A DNA stretch of 64,000 bases from positions 372,001 to 436,000 of the forward strand of contig NZ_BAWH01000001.1 of the NCBI RefSeq assembly GCF_000586435.1, read 5' to 3'. How positions within the stretch are numbered: position 1 is the stretch's first letter; each line of letters opens with the position of its first letter. This document shows, piece after piece, positions 10,267-19,631 of the stretch. The stretch is from Psychrobacter sp. JCM 18901. GTDB lineage: Bacteria; Pseudomonadota; Gammaproteobacteria; Pseudomonadales; Moraxellaceae. The notes under the pieces are model-generated. The model had not been told where the DNA came from. It searched no databases and saw only the letters and a list, made by a program, of their open reading frames with translations. The position numbers were made by a program, and so were the translations under genes.

Positions 10267-10987
10267 AAGAGTCTCCCGTCTTTTGACGCTCTATCCAAAA
10301 CCCACGTACCAAAATCATCAACATACAGATAGTGATGGCTACTAGTAGCAACCAGTCACTGGTAAATAGCGAAGCAATGATTAAGCCAAGCACGGCAATA
10401 CCAATAGGGAAGTAGCGTTTGATACTTTGAAATTGCTCATAAGCAAGAATCGCAAACAGACAAACCAAAGCAAAATCTAAATTTGGCACTAAGTCACTGA
10501 GCGTACTACCAATCATTACGCCAACCGTACTCGCCAGTACCCACCAACTTTGATTAAATAAGCTAATAGGAAGTATCAGGGCTCGTCGCGACTCATTTGG
10601 TAAGCTTGTCATGATCGAAAAAGTCTCATCAGTCAAAGCAAACAGACAATACGTCTTGGTCAGCTTATTTTTTTGGTAGATACTGTAATAACGGCATGCC
10701 ATAGAATACATGGCGTAGATTAATCGCGGCAATATTGGTGGCGATATTGCCAATCGGTAGGCCAGCGCTCAGCATTGGCAGACAAGCGTATTGAGCTGCA
10801 CCAGCATAGAGAACGATACTGAGCATAATCGTTGCCCATATCGGGATACCTGCTACCTGTGCGAGTACACCAAAGGCAATACCGGCAGGCAGATATCCCA
10901 TAGCAACTGGCAAGCTTTTTTTAAAGCCCTCAGCCAGTGGTAGCGGTTTTCATGTTGATGGCTTAATTCATTTGAATGAGTATTCAC
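10256..10987 (-). CDS. azlC: Branched-chain amino acid export subunit AzlC, two frameshifts
   Basis: Large subunit of the AzlCD exporter, with about seven membrane helices. Conserved blocks: SLPVAMGYLPAGIAFGVLA, ATIMLSIVLYAGAAQYA, INLRHVFYGM, and FALTDETFSI. A T7 run at 10668-10674 (plus strand) splits it; one base less joins QYLPK to NKLTKTYCLFALTDE. I infer the start as GTG at 10987, with an AGGA site six bases upstream, giving VNTHSNELSHQHENRYHWLRA; this needs one more base in the T7 run at 10916-10922. A later start near 10913 avoids that correction but loses the first conserved residues. Confidence 0.78.
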
Positions 10988-11143
10988 ATGACATCCTAAA
11001 TTTTTCTTATGATATTTTTATAAATCTATCGATATAAAAATTATTGATTCAAACGGTATTGCTGCAAAATTAAAAAGTAAAAAAACGAGCTTAATAAAAA
11101 CGTTCTATCGAAAATTGATAGAGCAAACATAATATAAAATTAA

Positions 11144-12547
11144 CTAAGCTTCAGGTTGTAGTTTTTCATAACTGCCAGTCTGATTGGCACGGTACAAAAA
11201 CCCACCTAGAATGACTAGTCTCAATAATAATAGACACCACACGCTAAGCCAAATACCAGTCATATCCCATTGTTGATAGAGCAACCAGCTCAATGGGAAG
11301 AAAATAGTAGCCAGTATCAGCGCCGCATTACGGATCACGCTACCAGCCGTCAAGCCGAAAAATATCCCATCCAACCAATAGGCTCCAACGCCGACAAGAG
11401 GCAATAATACGGCATATAAATGGTAGTCATAGGCGAGGGCAAATACCGAATCAATATTAGTCATCAATCCTAAATACGTAGCATCGAAAGCCACCAAATG
11501 GCGCTCAACATGATAGCAAGGCCATAACTAACTACGCCTGTACGCTTCACAATAATACGAAAACGTGGCCAGTCACGTCGCCCTGCGGCTTGCCCACTCA
11601 GCGTTTCAGCAGAGACAGCGACGCCATCAAGAGCGAAGGCAGATATACTTAATACTTGCAATAAGATAGCGTTAGCAGCCAGTATGACATCACCGCTTTG
11701 AGCAGATAGGCGAGTAATCCAAGCAAAGCTTAGCGTTAAGATAAGAGTACGTACAAAGATATCTTTGTTTAAAGAAAATAGCCTAAGCATTTTTTTCTGT
11801 CGTAAAATACTGTCGATCCGCTTTGAATAATACAGGCCACGATATTTTTAAATGTTTGCGGCTCAACCATAATGCCATCAGTATTCCAAACCAAAATGCA
11901 ATAGTCGTTCCTAGTGCGACACCAGCTAATCCCATCTGCATTGCAAATACAAAAAACAGAGTCAGTACGATATTAAGTACGGCAATAAAACCCTGCTGAT
12001 AAAGCATATAACGGGTCTTACCTTGTCCTGCAAACCAACCAATAAATGCAAAGTTCATCAGCTCTGCGATCACGCCCCAAAAACGTACGTCTAAATAGGT
12101 TTTCGCTGCGCGTCCACTCTCAGGATTGGCTGATAGAGCTTGTAAGCCAAAATCAATCAGCCATGGCTTTGCGAGTAGTAATATTGCTCCAATAACAAAC
12201 GCCAATAGTAACGCGCGCTGTAGGATAGACAGCAAAGGCGTAGGCGCTGATACGGCTGATGTATTGCTATTATTAGCTAATTGTCCCAATGCCTGCGCAG
12301 CAAGCCCAGATGATGCATACTGCAAAAAGTTAAAGCTAACAAGCAATAGCGACAGCAGTTGTATGGCTAGACCCATACCAGCAAGTTTCGCCGTGTCATT
12401 CATATTGCCTACAATGGCCGTATCAATCACGCTTTGCAATGGCATGGCCAAATTGGCTAGCAGTACAGGCAGCGCAATCGCGACAATACGTTTATAGCTT
12501 GTGTCAATAGGTGGCATCGCGTGAGAAGGTTCGGATTTAGCTGACAT
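11144..12547 (-). CDS. MATE family efflux transporter (DinF-like), two frameshifts
   Basis: Multidrug and toxin extrusion protein with about 12 helices in two repeats; families of this kind use an H+ or Na+ gradient. Conserved parts: IALPVLLANLAMPLQSVIDT at the start, AGVALGTTIAFW, the second-half mirror ANAILLQVLSISAFALDGVA, and FDATYLGLMTNID. The ATG at 12547 begins MSAKSEPSHAMPP; upstream codons run into a terminator and are not likely coding. A T7 run at 11790-11796 adds a base, and a base is missing near 11487. No dedicated regulator is adjacent. Subfamily DinF is suggested by the helix sequences only. Confidence 0.82.
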
Positions 12548-12651
12548 GGGTGACTCGTTTATACGTGAACGATAAAGAGATGTATTCGTTAAATGATAAT
12601 AAGTTCGTAAGGCAGTACATTTAATATAAGAGACAAAATAGCTATAAAGAC

Positions 12652-12692
12652 AAAAGCACCTAGACTCATTATTCATGAGTCAGGTGCTCTTA
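12652..12692 (-). terminator. Intrinsic terminator after secF
   Basis: Inverted arms agcacct...gactcat / atgagtc...aggtgct with single-base bulges and a short loop; on the minus strand TTTT follows. It lies between secF and the downstream MATE gene. Confidence 0.75.
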
Positions 12693-12778
12693 TTTAAACA
12701 TTGTAGCTGTGCACTTAGTAATTATATAGAATGTGATGACACGCTAGTTCAACGTATCAATCCATCTAATATACCTTA

Positions 12779-14041
12779 CTAAACGTTGTCTTGCTCAAAC
12801 ATTTTTGGATCATTGAAAGTAACGATTTCTTCTTCAAACTCTGGTTTTACTTTTACGATAAAGTCATCACGCGACAGACCCATGCGCAGCGGAATCGAGC
12901 TGGCAATATAAGTCGATGAGTAAGTACCCGCAAGCAAACCAATAAACAGAGCTACTGAGAACCAGTATAATCCATCACCGCCCAAGAAGAGCATGGCTAG
13001 TACGACCAATAGAACAGTTGAAATGGTCATAATCGTACGGCGTAGCGTTTCGGTCAATGACAAATCAATCGTCTGTTCTGGCGTAATTCCGCGAACACGG
13101 CGGAAGTTTTCACGAATACGGTCATAGACAACGATGGTATCGTTCAATGAATAACCAATCAATGCCAATACCGCAGCCAAGACTGTTAAGTCAAATGGGA
13201 AACCGAATAGTGCAAATACACCGATGGTTACGACGGCATCATGGAACAGTGACAGTACAGCACCTAGAGACAATTTGAACTGGAAGCGTAGGGCAACATA
13301 GCCAAGCATACAAACCAGTGCCAACACCAATGCCATGACTGAGTTTAGATAAACCTCATTACCAACTTGGCTACCGATGATATTCACGTTGCTAATCGTA
13401 GCGGTATTGCTAGGTAGTGCCAATGCTTGCGTCAGATTTGCGCTTAGTCCATCGACGTTATCAGACTGAGGCGGTAGACGTACCAATAGCTCTTCACGCG
13501 TACCTAGATACTGTACAACCGCATCATCAAAGCCATTGTCTGCTAGTGCTTGTACAACAGCAACTTGCTCAACAGGCTGCTCATAACGCACGTCTGCTGA
13601 GACACCACCAGTAAAGTCGAGTCCTAAGTTCAGACCGTTTACTGCGATAGCAATGATACTACCGATCACCATAAATAAAGATAGTAGTGCCATCGGCTTT
13701 TCTATCTTCATAAATGGAATGATACGTTGGTTGCCAACTGCCTTGATGCCACCTTCAGCGACAGCTGCTGCATCATCAGCGGCGTCACCTGATATTACGT
13801 CAGAATCAACAGCGGTAGACAGTGCTTGACTGTCTTCGGCATTTTGACCTTTACCACCGCGACGACTAGAGCTTTTACCTGACTTTGCGGTAGTAGGGTT
13901 ATTGGTTTTAGTATTGCTACCTTTACCATCACGACGCGGTTTGTTACGGCGACGCGTACTTGCATTGGTCGTGTCACCGTTTGAGCCATTTCGATCAGGA
14001 TTATTCTGCTGTTCTAAAGGGTTGTTATTATCGATCGCCAT
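12779..14041 (-). CDS. secF: Protein translocase subunit SecF
   Basis: Partner of SecD in the SecDF complex that uses the proton gradient to help pull proteins through SecYEG. Core motifs: NGLNLGLDFTGGVSADVRYE (first periplasmic region), ALIGYSLNDTIVVYDRIREN and RTIMTISTVLLVVLAMLFLGG. At 420 residues it exceeds E. coli SecF (323): the first 110 or so residues before FMKIEKPMALLS are a polar Asn/Arg/Lys/Ser-rich tail followed by an Asp/Ala-rich stretch. The frame is intact. It follows secD by 10 bases on the minus strand. Confidence 0.95.
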   Translation of the reverse strand: MAIDNNNPLEQQNNPDRNGSNGDTTNASTRRRNKPRRDGKGSNTKTNNPTTAKSGKSSSRRGGKGQNAEDSQALSTAVDSDVISGDAADDAAAVAEGGIKAVGNQRIIPFMKIEKPMALLSLFMVIGSIIAIAVNGLNLGLDFTGGVSADVRYEQPVEQVAVVQALADNGFDDAVVQYLGTREELLVRLPPQSDNVDGLSANLTQALALPSNTATISNVNIIGSQVGNEVYLNSVMALVLALVCMLGYVALRFQFKLSLGAVLSLFHDAVVTIGVFALFGFPFDLTVLAAVLALIGYSLNDTIVVYDRIRENFRRVRGITPEQTIDLSLTETLRRTIMTISTVLLVVLAMLFLGGDGLYWFSVALFIGLLAGTYSSTYIASSIPLRMGLSRDDFIVKVKPEFEEEIVTFNDPKMFEQDNV

Positions 14042-14050
14042 AATATTCTC

Positions 14051-15926
14051 CTAACCGATGCTCAGACTTTTGATGGATTTACGCTTACCATAAGCAATTT
14101 GTACCAGTGCACGTGTCACCAAAATAGCGGTGAATAGCGAGCTGACAATACCAATAGCTAGCGTAATCGCAAAGCCTTTAATCGGACCAGTACCAATCGC
14201 AAATAGGATAAACGCGACCAATAAGGTTGTGATGTTGGCATCAAAAATACTGCTAAATGCGCGATCGAAACCTGCCACAATGGCTGATTTTGGCCGCACA
14301 CCATTGGCAATCTCTTCTCGTATCCGCTCAAAGATCAGTACGTTGCATCAACTGCCATACCAATGGTCAAAACGATACCTGCGATACCCGGTAGGGTAAG
14401 TGATGAACCCAAAATTGACATAATCGCAATGATAATAATAACGTTAACGGCTAGCGCAACGTTGGCAATCACACCGAACAGACGATAGAAGATAATCATA
14501 AACGCGAAGACTAATAGATAGCCGACTTGCGTAGAGAACAATCCTTTATCAATGTTTTCTTGACCGAGTGATGGACCAATAGTGCGCTCTTCTACGAAAT
14601 ACATCGGTGCAGCAAGTGCGCCCGAGCGTAGCAATAGCGCAAGCTCAGCTGCTTCAGCACTACTATCTAAACCAGTAATACGGAATGATGAACCCAATAC
14701 CGCTTGAATGTTGGCGCGGTTGATGACTTTGGTTTCAGCATAAGGTGTGCGTACTTCAGTCGTCTCACCAGTCGCTGGATCTTCTTCGTAAGTGATTCTT
14801 TGTTTGTTTTCTATGAACAATACAGCCATCTGTTGACCAACCGCTGTACGAGTGGCGTTCTGCATAAGCTTACCGCCAGCACTGTCCAAGGTAATACTTA
14901 CTTCAGGTAGACCGCTTTCATCCAAGCCAGTTTGCGCGTTGGTTACTTTGTCCCCGGTGACAATCGCTTGACGATCTAACAATACAGGAGGACCATCAAG
15001 TGTTTCGAATGGGAATGCCTCTGTACCTGCTGGAGGTATGCCGCCAGTATAGGTATCGGCGTCTTCTGCCACCATACGGAACTCAAGGTTTGCAGTACGA
15101 CCAAGCACACGTTTTGCTTCAGCAGTATCTTGTACACCAGGTAGCTCAACGACGATACGGCTAGCACCTTGCGACTGTACCAAAGCTTCGGTAACACCCA
15201 ACTCAGCAATACGGTTACGTAAAGTCGTTAAGTTCTGGTTGACCGCGTAGCTATTGATTTCGTCAAGTGTCGCATCGTTATACGATAAAACCAATGCAGG
15301 ACCTTGATCATCAATAGAAGACTGCAAGTTAAACGTATTGCTCATTGAGCCTTGTAATACGTTTTGGGCACGGTTACGAGTATCAGTATCAGCAAAATGC
15401 AATACCACGCCGCGATCTTCGGTTTTGATACCTTTGATTGCTACTCGCTCAGCACGTAGCTCACGTCGCATATCACGACTGGCGCTGGTCAAACGCTGTT
15501 CAAGCGCTTTGTCCATATCGACTTCGAGTACAAAGCGTACACCACCACGCAAATCGAGACCAAGCTTCATCGGTCTTGCACCGATATCGCGTAGCCACTG
15601 CGGGGTAGTTTGTGCTAGGTTAAGGGCAACGACATAGTCTTCGCCCAAGTTTTGACGTAGCACTTCTTGCGCTTTTAGCTGATCGACTGGGTTATTGAGC
15701 GTACCAGCGCGCTGTTGCCCTCAAACGTACCATCGTGGTTATCTAGACCTGCCTCTTCGAGTAAGCTTTGAGACTCGGTTAAGATGCCTTCAGATAGCTG
15801 AGTTCCTGCTGCTGCGCTCGTAATCTGCACAGCAGGCTCGTCAGGGTAAAGGTTGGGGGCAGCATATAGACCGGCAACGAGTAGCACGACGGCAATTAGT
15901 AAGTATTTCCAAGCGGGATATTGCAT
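14051..15926 (-). CDS. secD: Protein translocase subunit SecD, two frameshifts
   Basis: Large SecDF subunit with six helices and a large periplasmic P1 domain. The ATG at 15926 begins MQYPAWKYLLIAVVLLVAGL, a family-typical first helix. Other motifs: GLDLRGGVRFVLEVD, RNRIAELGVTEALVQSQGA, and [20 protein letters not shown]. One base is missing near 15696 (conserved read LVRFNNPVDQLKAQ) and one near 14343 (needed for VDANVLIF). Restored length is about 624 residues, close to the E. coli protein (615). Essentiality-level conservation of both broken motifs argues for read error. The secD-secF order is standard. Confidence 0.92.
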
Positions 15927-16204
15927 AATCACTTCTTTAAGTTGATAAACGACTGGCGACGTAGGCCACAAGTTAGCAGATGGGAAGTTAGCGATAGCAA
16001 CGGTCGAGTGCTATGTTCAGCAGCCGTCATCATGCACCATTGCGATCATCCGCGATGATAGTAACGCATAAAACAGTAAAGCAAATAATACAGATGTCTG
16101 TTTATCTGGTCACCAAAAATCATATGGCTAGATTGGATAAAGATAGGACATCTAAACAGTAAGCCTAATTTATATAGCAATTTTACCTTACTGCGCTAAT
16201 AGCG

Positions 16205-16238
16205 AAAAATGACCGTAAATCATATACGGTCATTTTTT
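16205..16238 (-). terminator. Terminator-like hairpin between yajC and secD
   Basis: Arms aaaaatgaccgta / tacggtcattttt around aatcata. It lies 80 bases after the yajC stop and 280 before secD, and has T runs on both strands, so it could terminate or attenuate transcription from yajC into secDF. Confidence 0.75.
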
Positions 16239-16269
16239 AGTCATTACATTCGTTAATGCGACGACTATT

Positions 16270-16315
16270 GAATGTTCACTAATAAATTTTCACTAATAAA
16301 AAATAGTGAACATTC
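16270..16315. repeat. Inverted repeat with alternative pairing, after yajC
   Basis: Perfect 12-base arms GAATGTTCACTA (16270-16281) and TAGTGAACATTC (16304-16315). The loop holds a second TTCACTAATAAA copy (16289-16300; first copy 16276-16287), so the right arm can pair with either copy. It directly abuts the yajC stop codon. Confidence 0.7.
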
Positions 16316-16318
16316 TCA

Positions 16319-16648
16319 TTAGACGCTTTCGATCGTGCCAGCAGGCAATACTGAAATAACAGAAGCACGTTGTACTTTCACGTCAGTATTGTTGTTTAGG
16401 CTCACAACGGCATAATCGCCTTCGATTGCTTTGATACGACCCATTAAACCACCAGCGAAAATAATTTCACTACCCACGGTTAATGCGTTAACCATGGCAC
16501 GGTGCTCTTTGGTGCGCTTAGACTGCGGGCGAATGACCAAGAAGTAAAAAATCGCAAAAAACGCAACAGGCAGTAAAATCTGACCGAATAGACCTGCAGC
16601 ACCTGCAGTCTCTGGTGCAGCATGGGCAGCTTGAATAAATAAGCTCAT
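16319..16648 (-). CDS. yajC: Preprotein translocase subunit YajC
   Basis: Single-helix inner-membrane protein of the SecDF-YajC complex. Its 109 residues include helix LLPVAFFAIFYFLVIRPQSK, the signature RTKEHRAMVNALTVGSEI, and GGLMGRIKAIEGDYAVV. The start ATG at 16648 (MSLFIQAAHAAPETAG) has a GAGAG ribosome site; an in-frame upstream extension to 16732 is unlikely to be translated. The frame is intact. tgt and queA, which often precede yajC, are not present; the upstream gene is a divergent CNNM protein. Confidence 0.94.
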   Translation of the reverse strand: MSLFIQAAHAAPETAGAAGLFGQILLPVAFFAIFYFLVIRPQSKRTKEHRAMVNALTVGSEIIFAGGLMGRIKAIEGDYAVVSLNNNTDVKVQRASVISVLPAGTIESV

Positions 16649-17191
16649 AATATCTCTCAGTAAGTCATAGACAATAATAAAATTAGACGCATAGTAACAA
16701 AAAAAATCCCAGACTTGGTAACTGTTAATCATAGGCTGAGTGTGTTTTTCTTAGCGCAAGGCATACTATCAGCCAACGAATAGGACAACAATGATTTTAC
16801 TATATTCAGATAATCCATATAAAGCCTCAGGCTAAATAGCTGTCATGAATTGGCTAGTAAAGATGTCGTCATACAACCGTTAATAGTAGGGTAATAAAAG
16901 TCATCAAAAAACAAAAACTTAAAAATGGTGACTTATTGTGAAATGGTATCATCAATGCTACTATCAAATGGCAATGATTGCCTGTATTTAGTATGCTATA
17001 TCTTGAACCATATTACGGATTTTTAAAGCGTAGTATGGCTTTGAAATAGCGATTAAATCAGCTAAATCAGCTTTGAGTAACTATTTATACAATAGACAGA
17101 TTCATTCTATTGCTTTATTAATAGTAATCTGAAAATCGATATAAATTACTCATGACATTATCTTCCTTTTACTCTTTTTAGGTTACCTAAC
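16649..17191. other. Intergenic region between divergent yajC and CNNM gene
   Basis: 543 AT-rich bases holding the two divergent promoters. I see a short direct repeat, aaatcagct twice near 17054-17073, but no reading frame, tRNA or strong hairpin. Confidence 0.6.
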
Positions 17192-18507
17192 TTGTTCACC
17201 ACTTTTATGTTTGTACCTCGTTTATGTCGTCCGCGCGCTCATCGTAAAGACGCATCTGCAGAACCTCCCCCGAGAATGACTACTAGTTCTCGATTTGGTT
17301 ATACTTCTTTTTCAGCACTATCTGCATTAGCAATTCTTATGCTACCGCAGGCAGTGTGGGCAGCTGGTGCTGTATCAACATCTAGCGAGGCGGCAGCACC
17401 AACTGCGCTTAGCGTTTCTCTGTTGATATTTTTTTGTCTTACTCGCTATTGGTGTTTCTTTTGTCTGTTCATTAGCAGAGTCTGTTTTGCTGAGCATGAC
17501 GCCATCGTTTATTGCGGATGTACAAGAAACCAGTCCCAAAAAAAGCAGAAATGCTTAAAAGCCTGAAAGTGGACAATATCGACCAGTCACTAGCCGCTAT
17601 TTTAACGTTAAATACCGTTGCCCATACACTTGGCTCTATCGGTGCGGGTGCACAGGCTACGATCGTCTTTGGTAGTGCGTGGTTTGGTCTGTTTTCTGCC
17701 CTCATGACGCTTGCTATCTTATTCTTGTCTGAGATTATCCCAAAAACTTTGGGTACAGTTTACTGGCGTCAACTAAGTGGTCTGGTTGCTTACTTCGTTC
17801 GCGGCATCATCATGCTCTTGTATCCATTAATCTGGTTCTCAGAGCGTCTGACGAAACTATTAGTACGCGGTAAAGAGCCGCAAACATTTAGCCGCCGTGA
17901 GTTTGCTGCTCTTGCTAGTATCGGTGAAGAGTCGGGACAAATTGATCCACTTGAATCGCGTATCATTCGTAACTTGCTCGCGTTTGGCGCGATTAAAGTC
18001 GAAGACATCATGACCCCGCGGTCAGTGATGCTTGCATTCGAAGAGAATAAAACCGTCGCTGAGCTATTGGTTGATCGTCCGAAGCTGACATTTTCTCGCT
18101 TGCCAATCTATGATGGTGATTTGGATAACATTACAGGCTTTGTCCTAAAAACGGACATGCTGTTGGCTAAAGTTAACCATGCTATGCATAAGCCGTTGAC
18201 GCAATTTCAACGAGACATCACTTTTGTCTTCTCTAAAATGAAGCTGTTTGATTTGTTAGAGTTGATGCTAAAAAATCGTATTCATATTGCGATTACAGTC
18301 GGCGAATATGGTGAAGTTAAAGGGCTTGTCACGTTAGAAGATGTGTTTGAGACATTGTTAGGTCTTGAAATTGTCGATGAGATAGACCGCGTCGAAGACA
18401 TGCAGGCCTTGGCACGTCAGATGATGGACAGACGGGTAGAGCGTTTGGGTATGAAGCTCAGCGATGATGAGCAATATGAAGACAGTAACAACGAACCTAA
18501 GTCCTAA
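17192..18507 (+). CDS. CNNM/DUF21 and CBS-domain membrane protein, two frameshifts
   Basis: Membrane protein of the CorB/CNNM ('hemolysin-like') family, linked elsewhere to magnesium or other cation transport. DUF21 part: SFVCSLAESVLLSMTPSFI, GSIGAGAQATIVFGSAW, LSEIIPKTLGTVYW. A CBS pair follows: VEDIMTPRSVMLAFEE and then VGEYGEVKGLVTLEDVFETL, ending LGLEIVDEIDR. There is no C-terminal CorC_HlyC domain. A T7 run at 17429-17435 and an A7 run at 17538-17544 each add a base; six in each restores the frame. The start is unsure: TTG 17192 with AGG upstream, or ATG 17277, which begins just before a signal-like helix. Confidence 0.85.
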
Positions 18508-18889
18508 CGAAGTCAATGATGCCTTCATGAAGCCACACTCTAGCGTTGATAGCTTAAACATAAGTATTGTCGGTTCTAAAGATTGTGGTTTAACAATGGT
18601 CAGCTCATTATGGGCTGACTATCAAGCTAGAGCTACAAAGCATCTGACCGTTTGAGCTAGAATCTGCAGCATAAAATGTTAAGAGTATTTGATTTGATAG
18701 CCTGTGTTTTTATTCGCAATAATTACACAGGGTGTCACATGGCTGTGAGAATTCGATGATAGGCTCGGCATATGATATGAGTATACTTATATAGATATAT
18801 CTATACAGACACACTGCCAAAATAAATGATAAAAGAGCGTTAATCGTCACTATATGACACTAACGAAAAAAATATCGCTAAGGATTATC
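18508..18889. other. Intergenic region with a 16-base palindrome
   Basis: 382 bases without a gene. Contains the perfect palindrome TATAGATATATCTATA at 18790-18805, some 85 bases before the next start; otherwise featureless. Confidence 0.6.
18790..18805. promoter_or_regulatory. Perfect 16-base AT palindrome, possible operator
   Basis: TATAGATATATCTATA is its own reverse complement and sits in the leader of the exported protein at 18890. It could be a repressor site, but AT-rich palindromes also occur by chance. Confidence 0.3.
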
Positions 18890-19386
18890 ATGAAAAAAAT
18901 TATTGGGAAATAGGCTATTAGCTCTATTGGTGAAAAGCGCCAGCATCACTGCAATCGTAGCAGTAGCCAGCACCATCAGTATCAATGCACAAGCGGCAAC
19001 TATGACCGAAGATTTGGTACAGAACTATGCCGCCGCAATGAAAGCATCAGCGAATAGCCAAAGTATCAATCAGGTATCGCGCCTAGTATCGGACGACGCG
19101 CTTATTTCTTTATCTAGAAAGGGAAAGTCTACCAGTTTAGATAAAGATGCGTACTTAAAGTTGCTTCAAAACAGCTGGAATGATACGTCTAATTATCGCT
19201 ATGATATTTCGGTAGACAATGTGGTAATTACTGGTTCACAAGCCAAAGCCAACGTGACGACCAATGAGAGCTGGGTAAAAAAATGGTCAGCAAGTATCAT
19301 TTGTTACCACATCTCGTGTGACCTTGACTTTATCTACTGGTAATGCAGTGCTCTTACGTGCCGTGTCTCAGGTGGCTATTAATTAA
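18890..19386 (+). CDS. Exported protein of unknown function (NTF2-like?), two frameshifts
   Basis: The ATG at 18890 follows AAGGATTATC. With six A instead of seven at 18893-18899 it begins MKKLLGNRLLALLVKSASIT, a clear signal peptide with likely cleavage after AQA (about residue 35). A second A7 run at 19277-19283 truncates the C terminus; corrected, it ends with TTSRVTLTLSTGNAVLLRAV and stops at 19384-19386, total about 164 residues. The alternating helix-then-strands pattern (EDLVQNYAAAMKAS, YDISVDNVVITGSQAKANV) suggests a small NTF2-like or cystatin-like fold, but I do not recognise the family. Likely periplasmic. Confidence 0.65.
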
Positions 19387-19631
19387 GTCGCTATTGACCA
19401 AGCAAGATTCAAAATACAATAGGCCATATGAGCAATAGCTGATTGAGCTAGCTGCGATTTCAATCTATAAAAAGTCTTAGTTGGCTAATAATAGTCATTA
19501 CTTAGTTTTATAGGCTACTTGAGCGTCTATTATTATCTTTTATATTAGGCTAGTCTTTGCTTTACATTGCATACTATACTATCTATCAACTTTATCTTAT
19601 TAATTTCTGTCGTTAGGAAACCTCCAATATC

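Noticed and set aside
12548..12676. N-terminal extension of the MATE protein to 12676
   Set aside because: The extra codons overlap the secF terminator hairpin and lack any family similarity; ATG 12547 fits the family start better.
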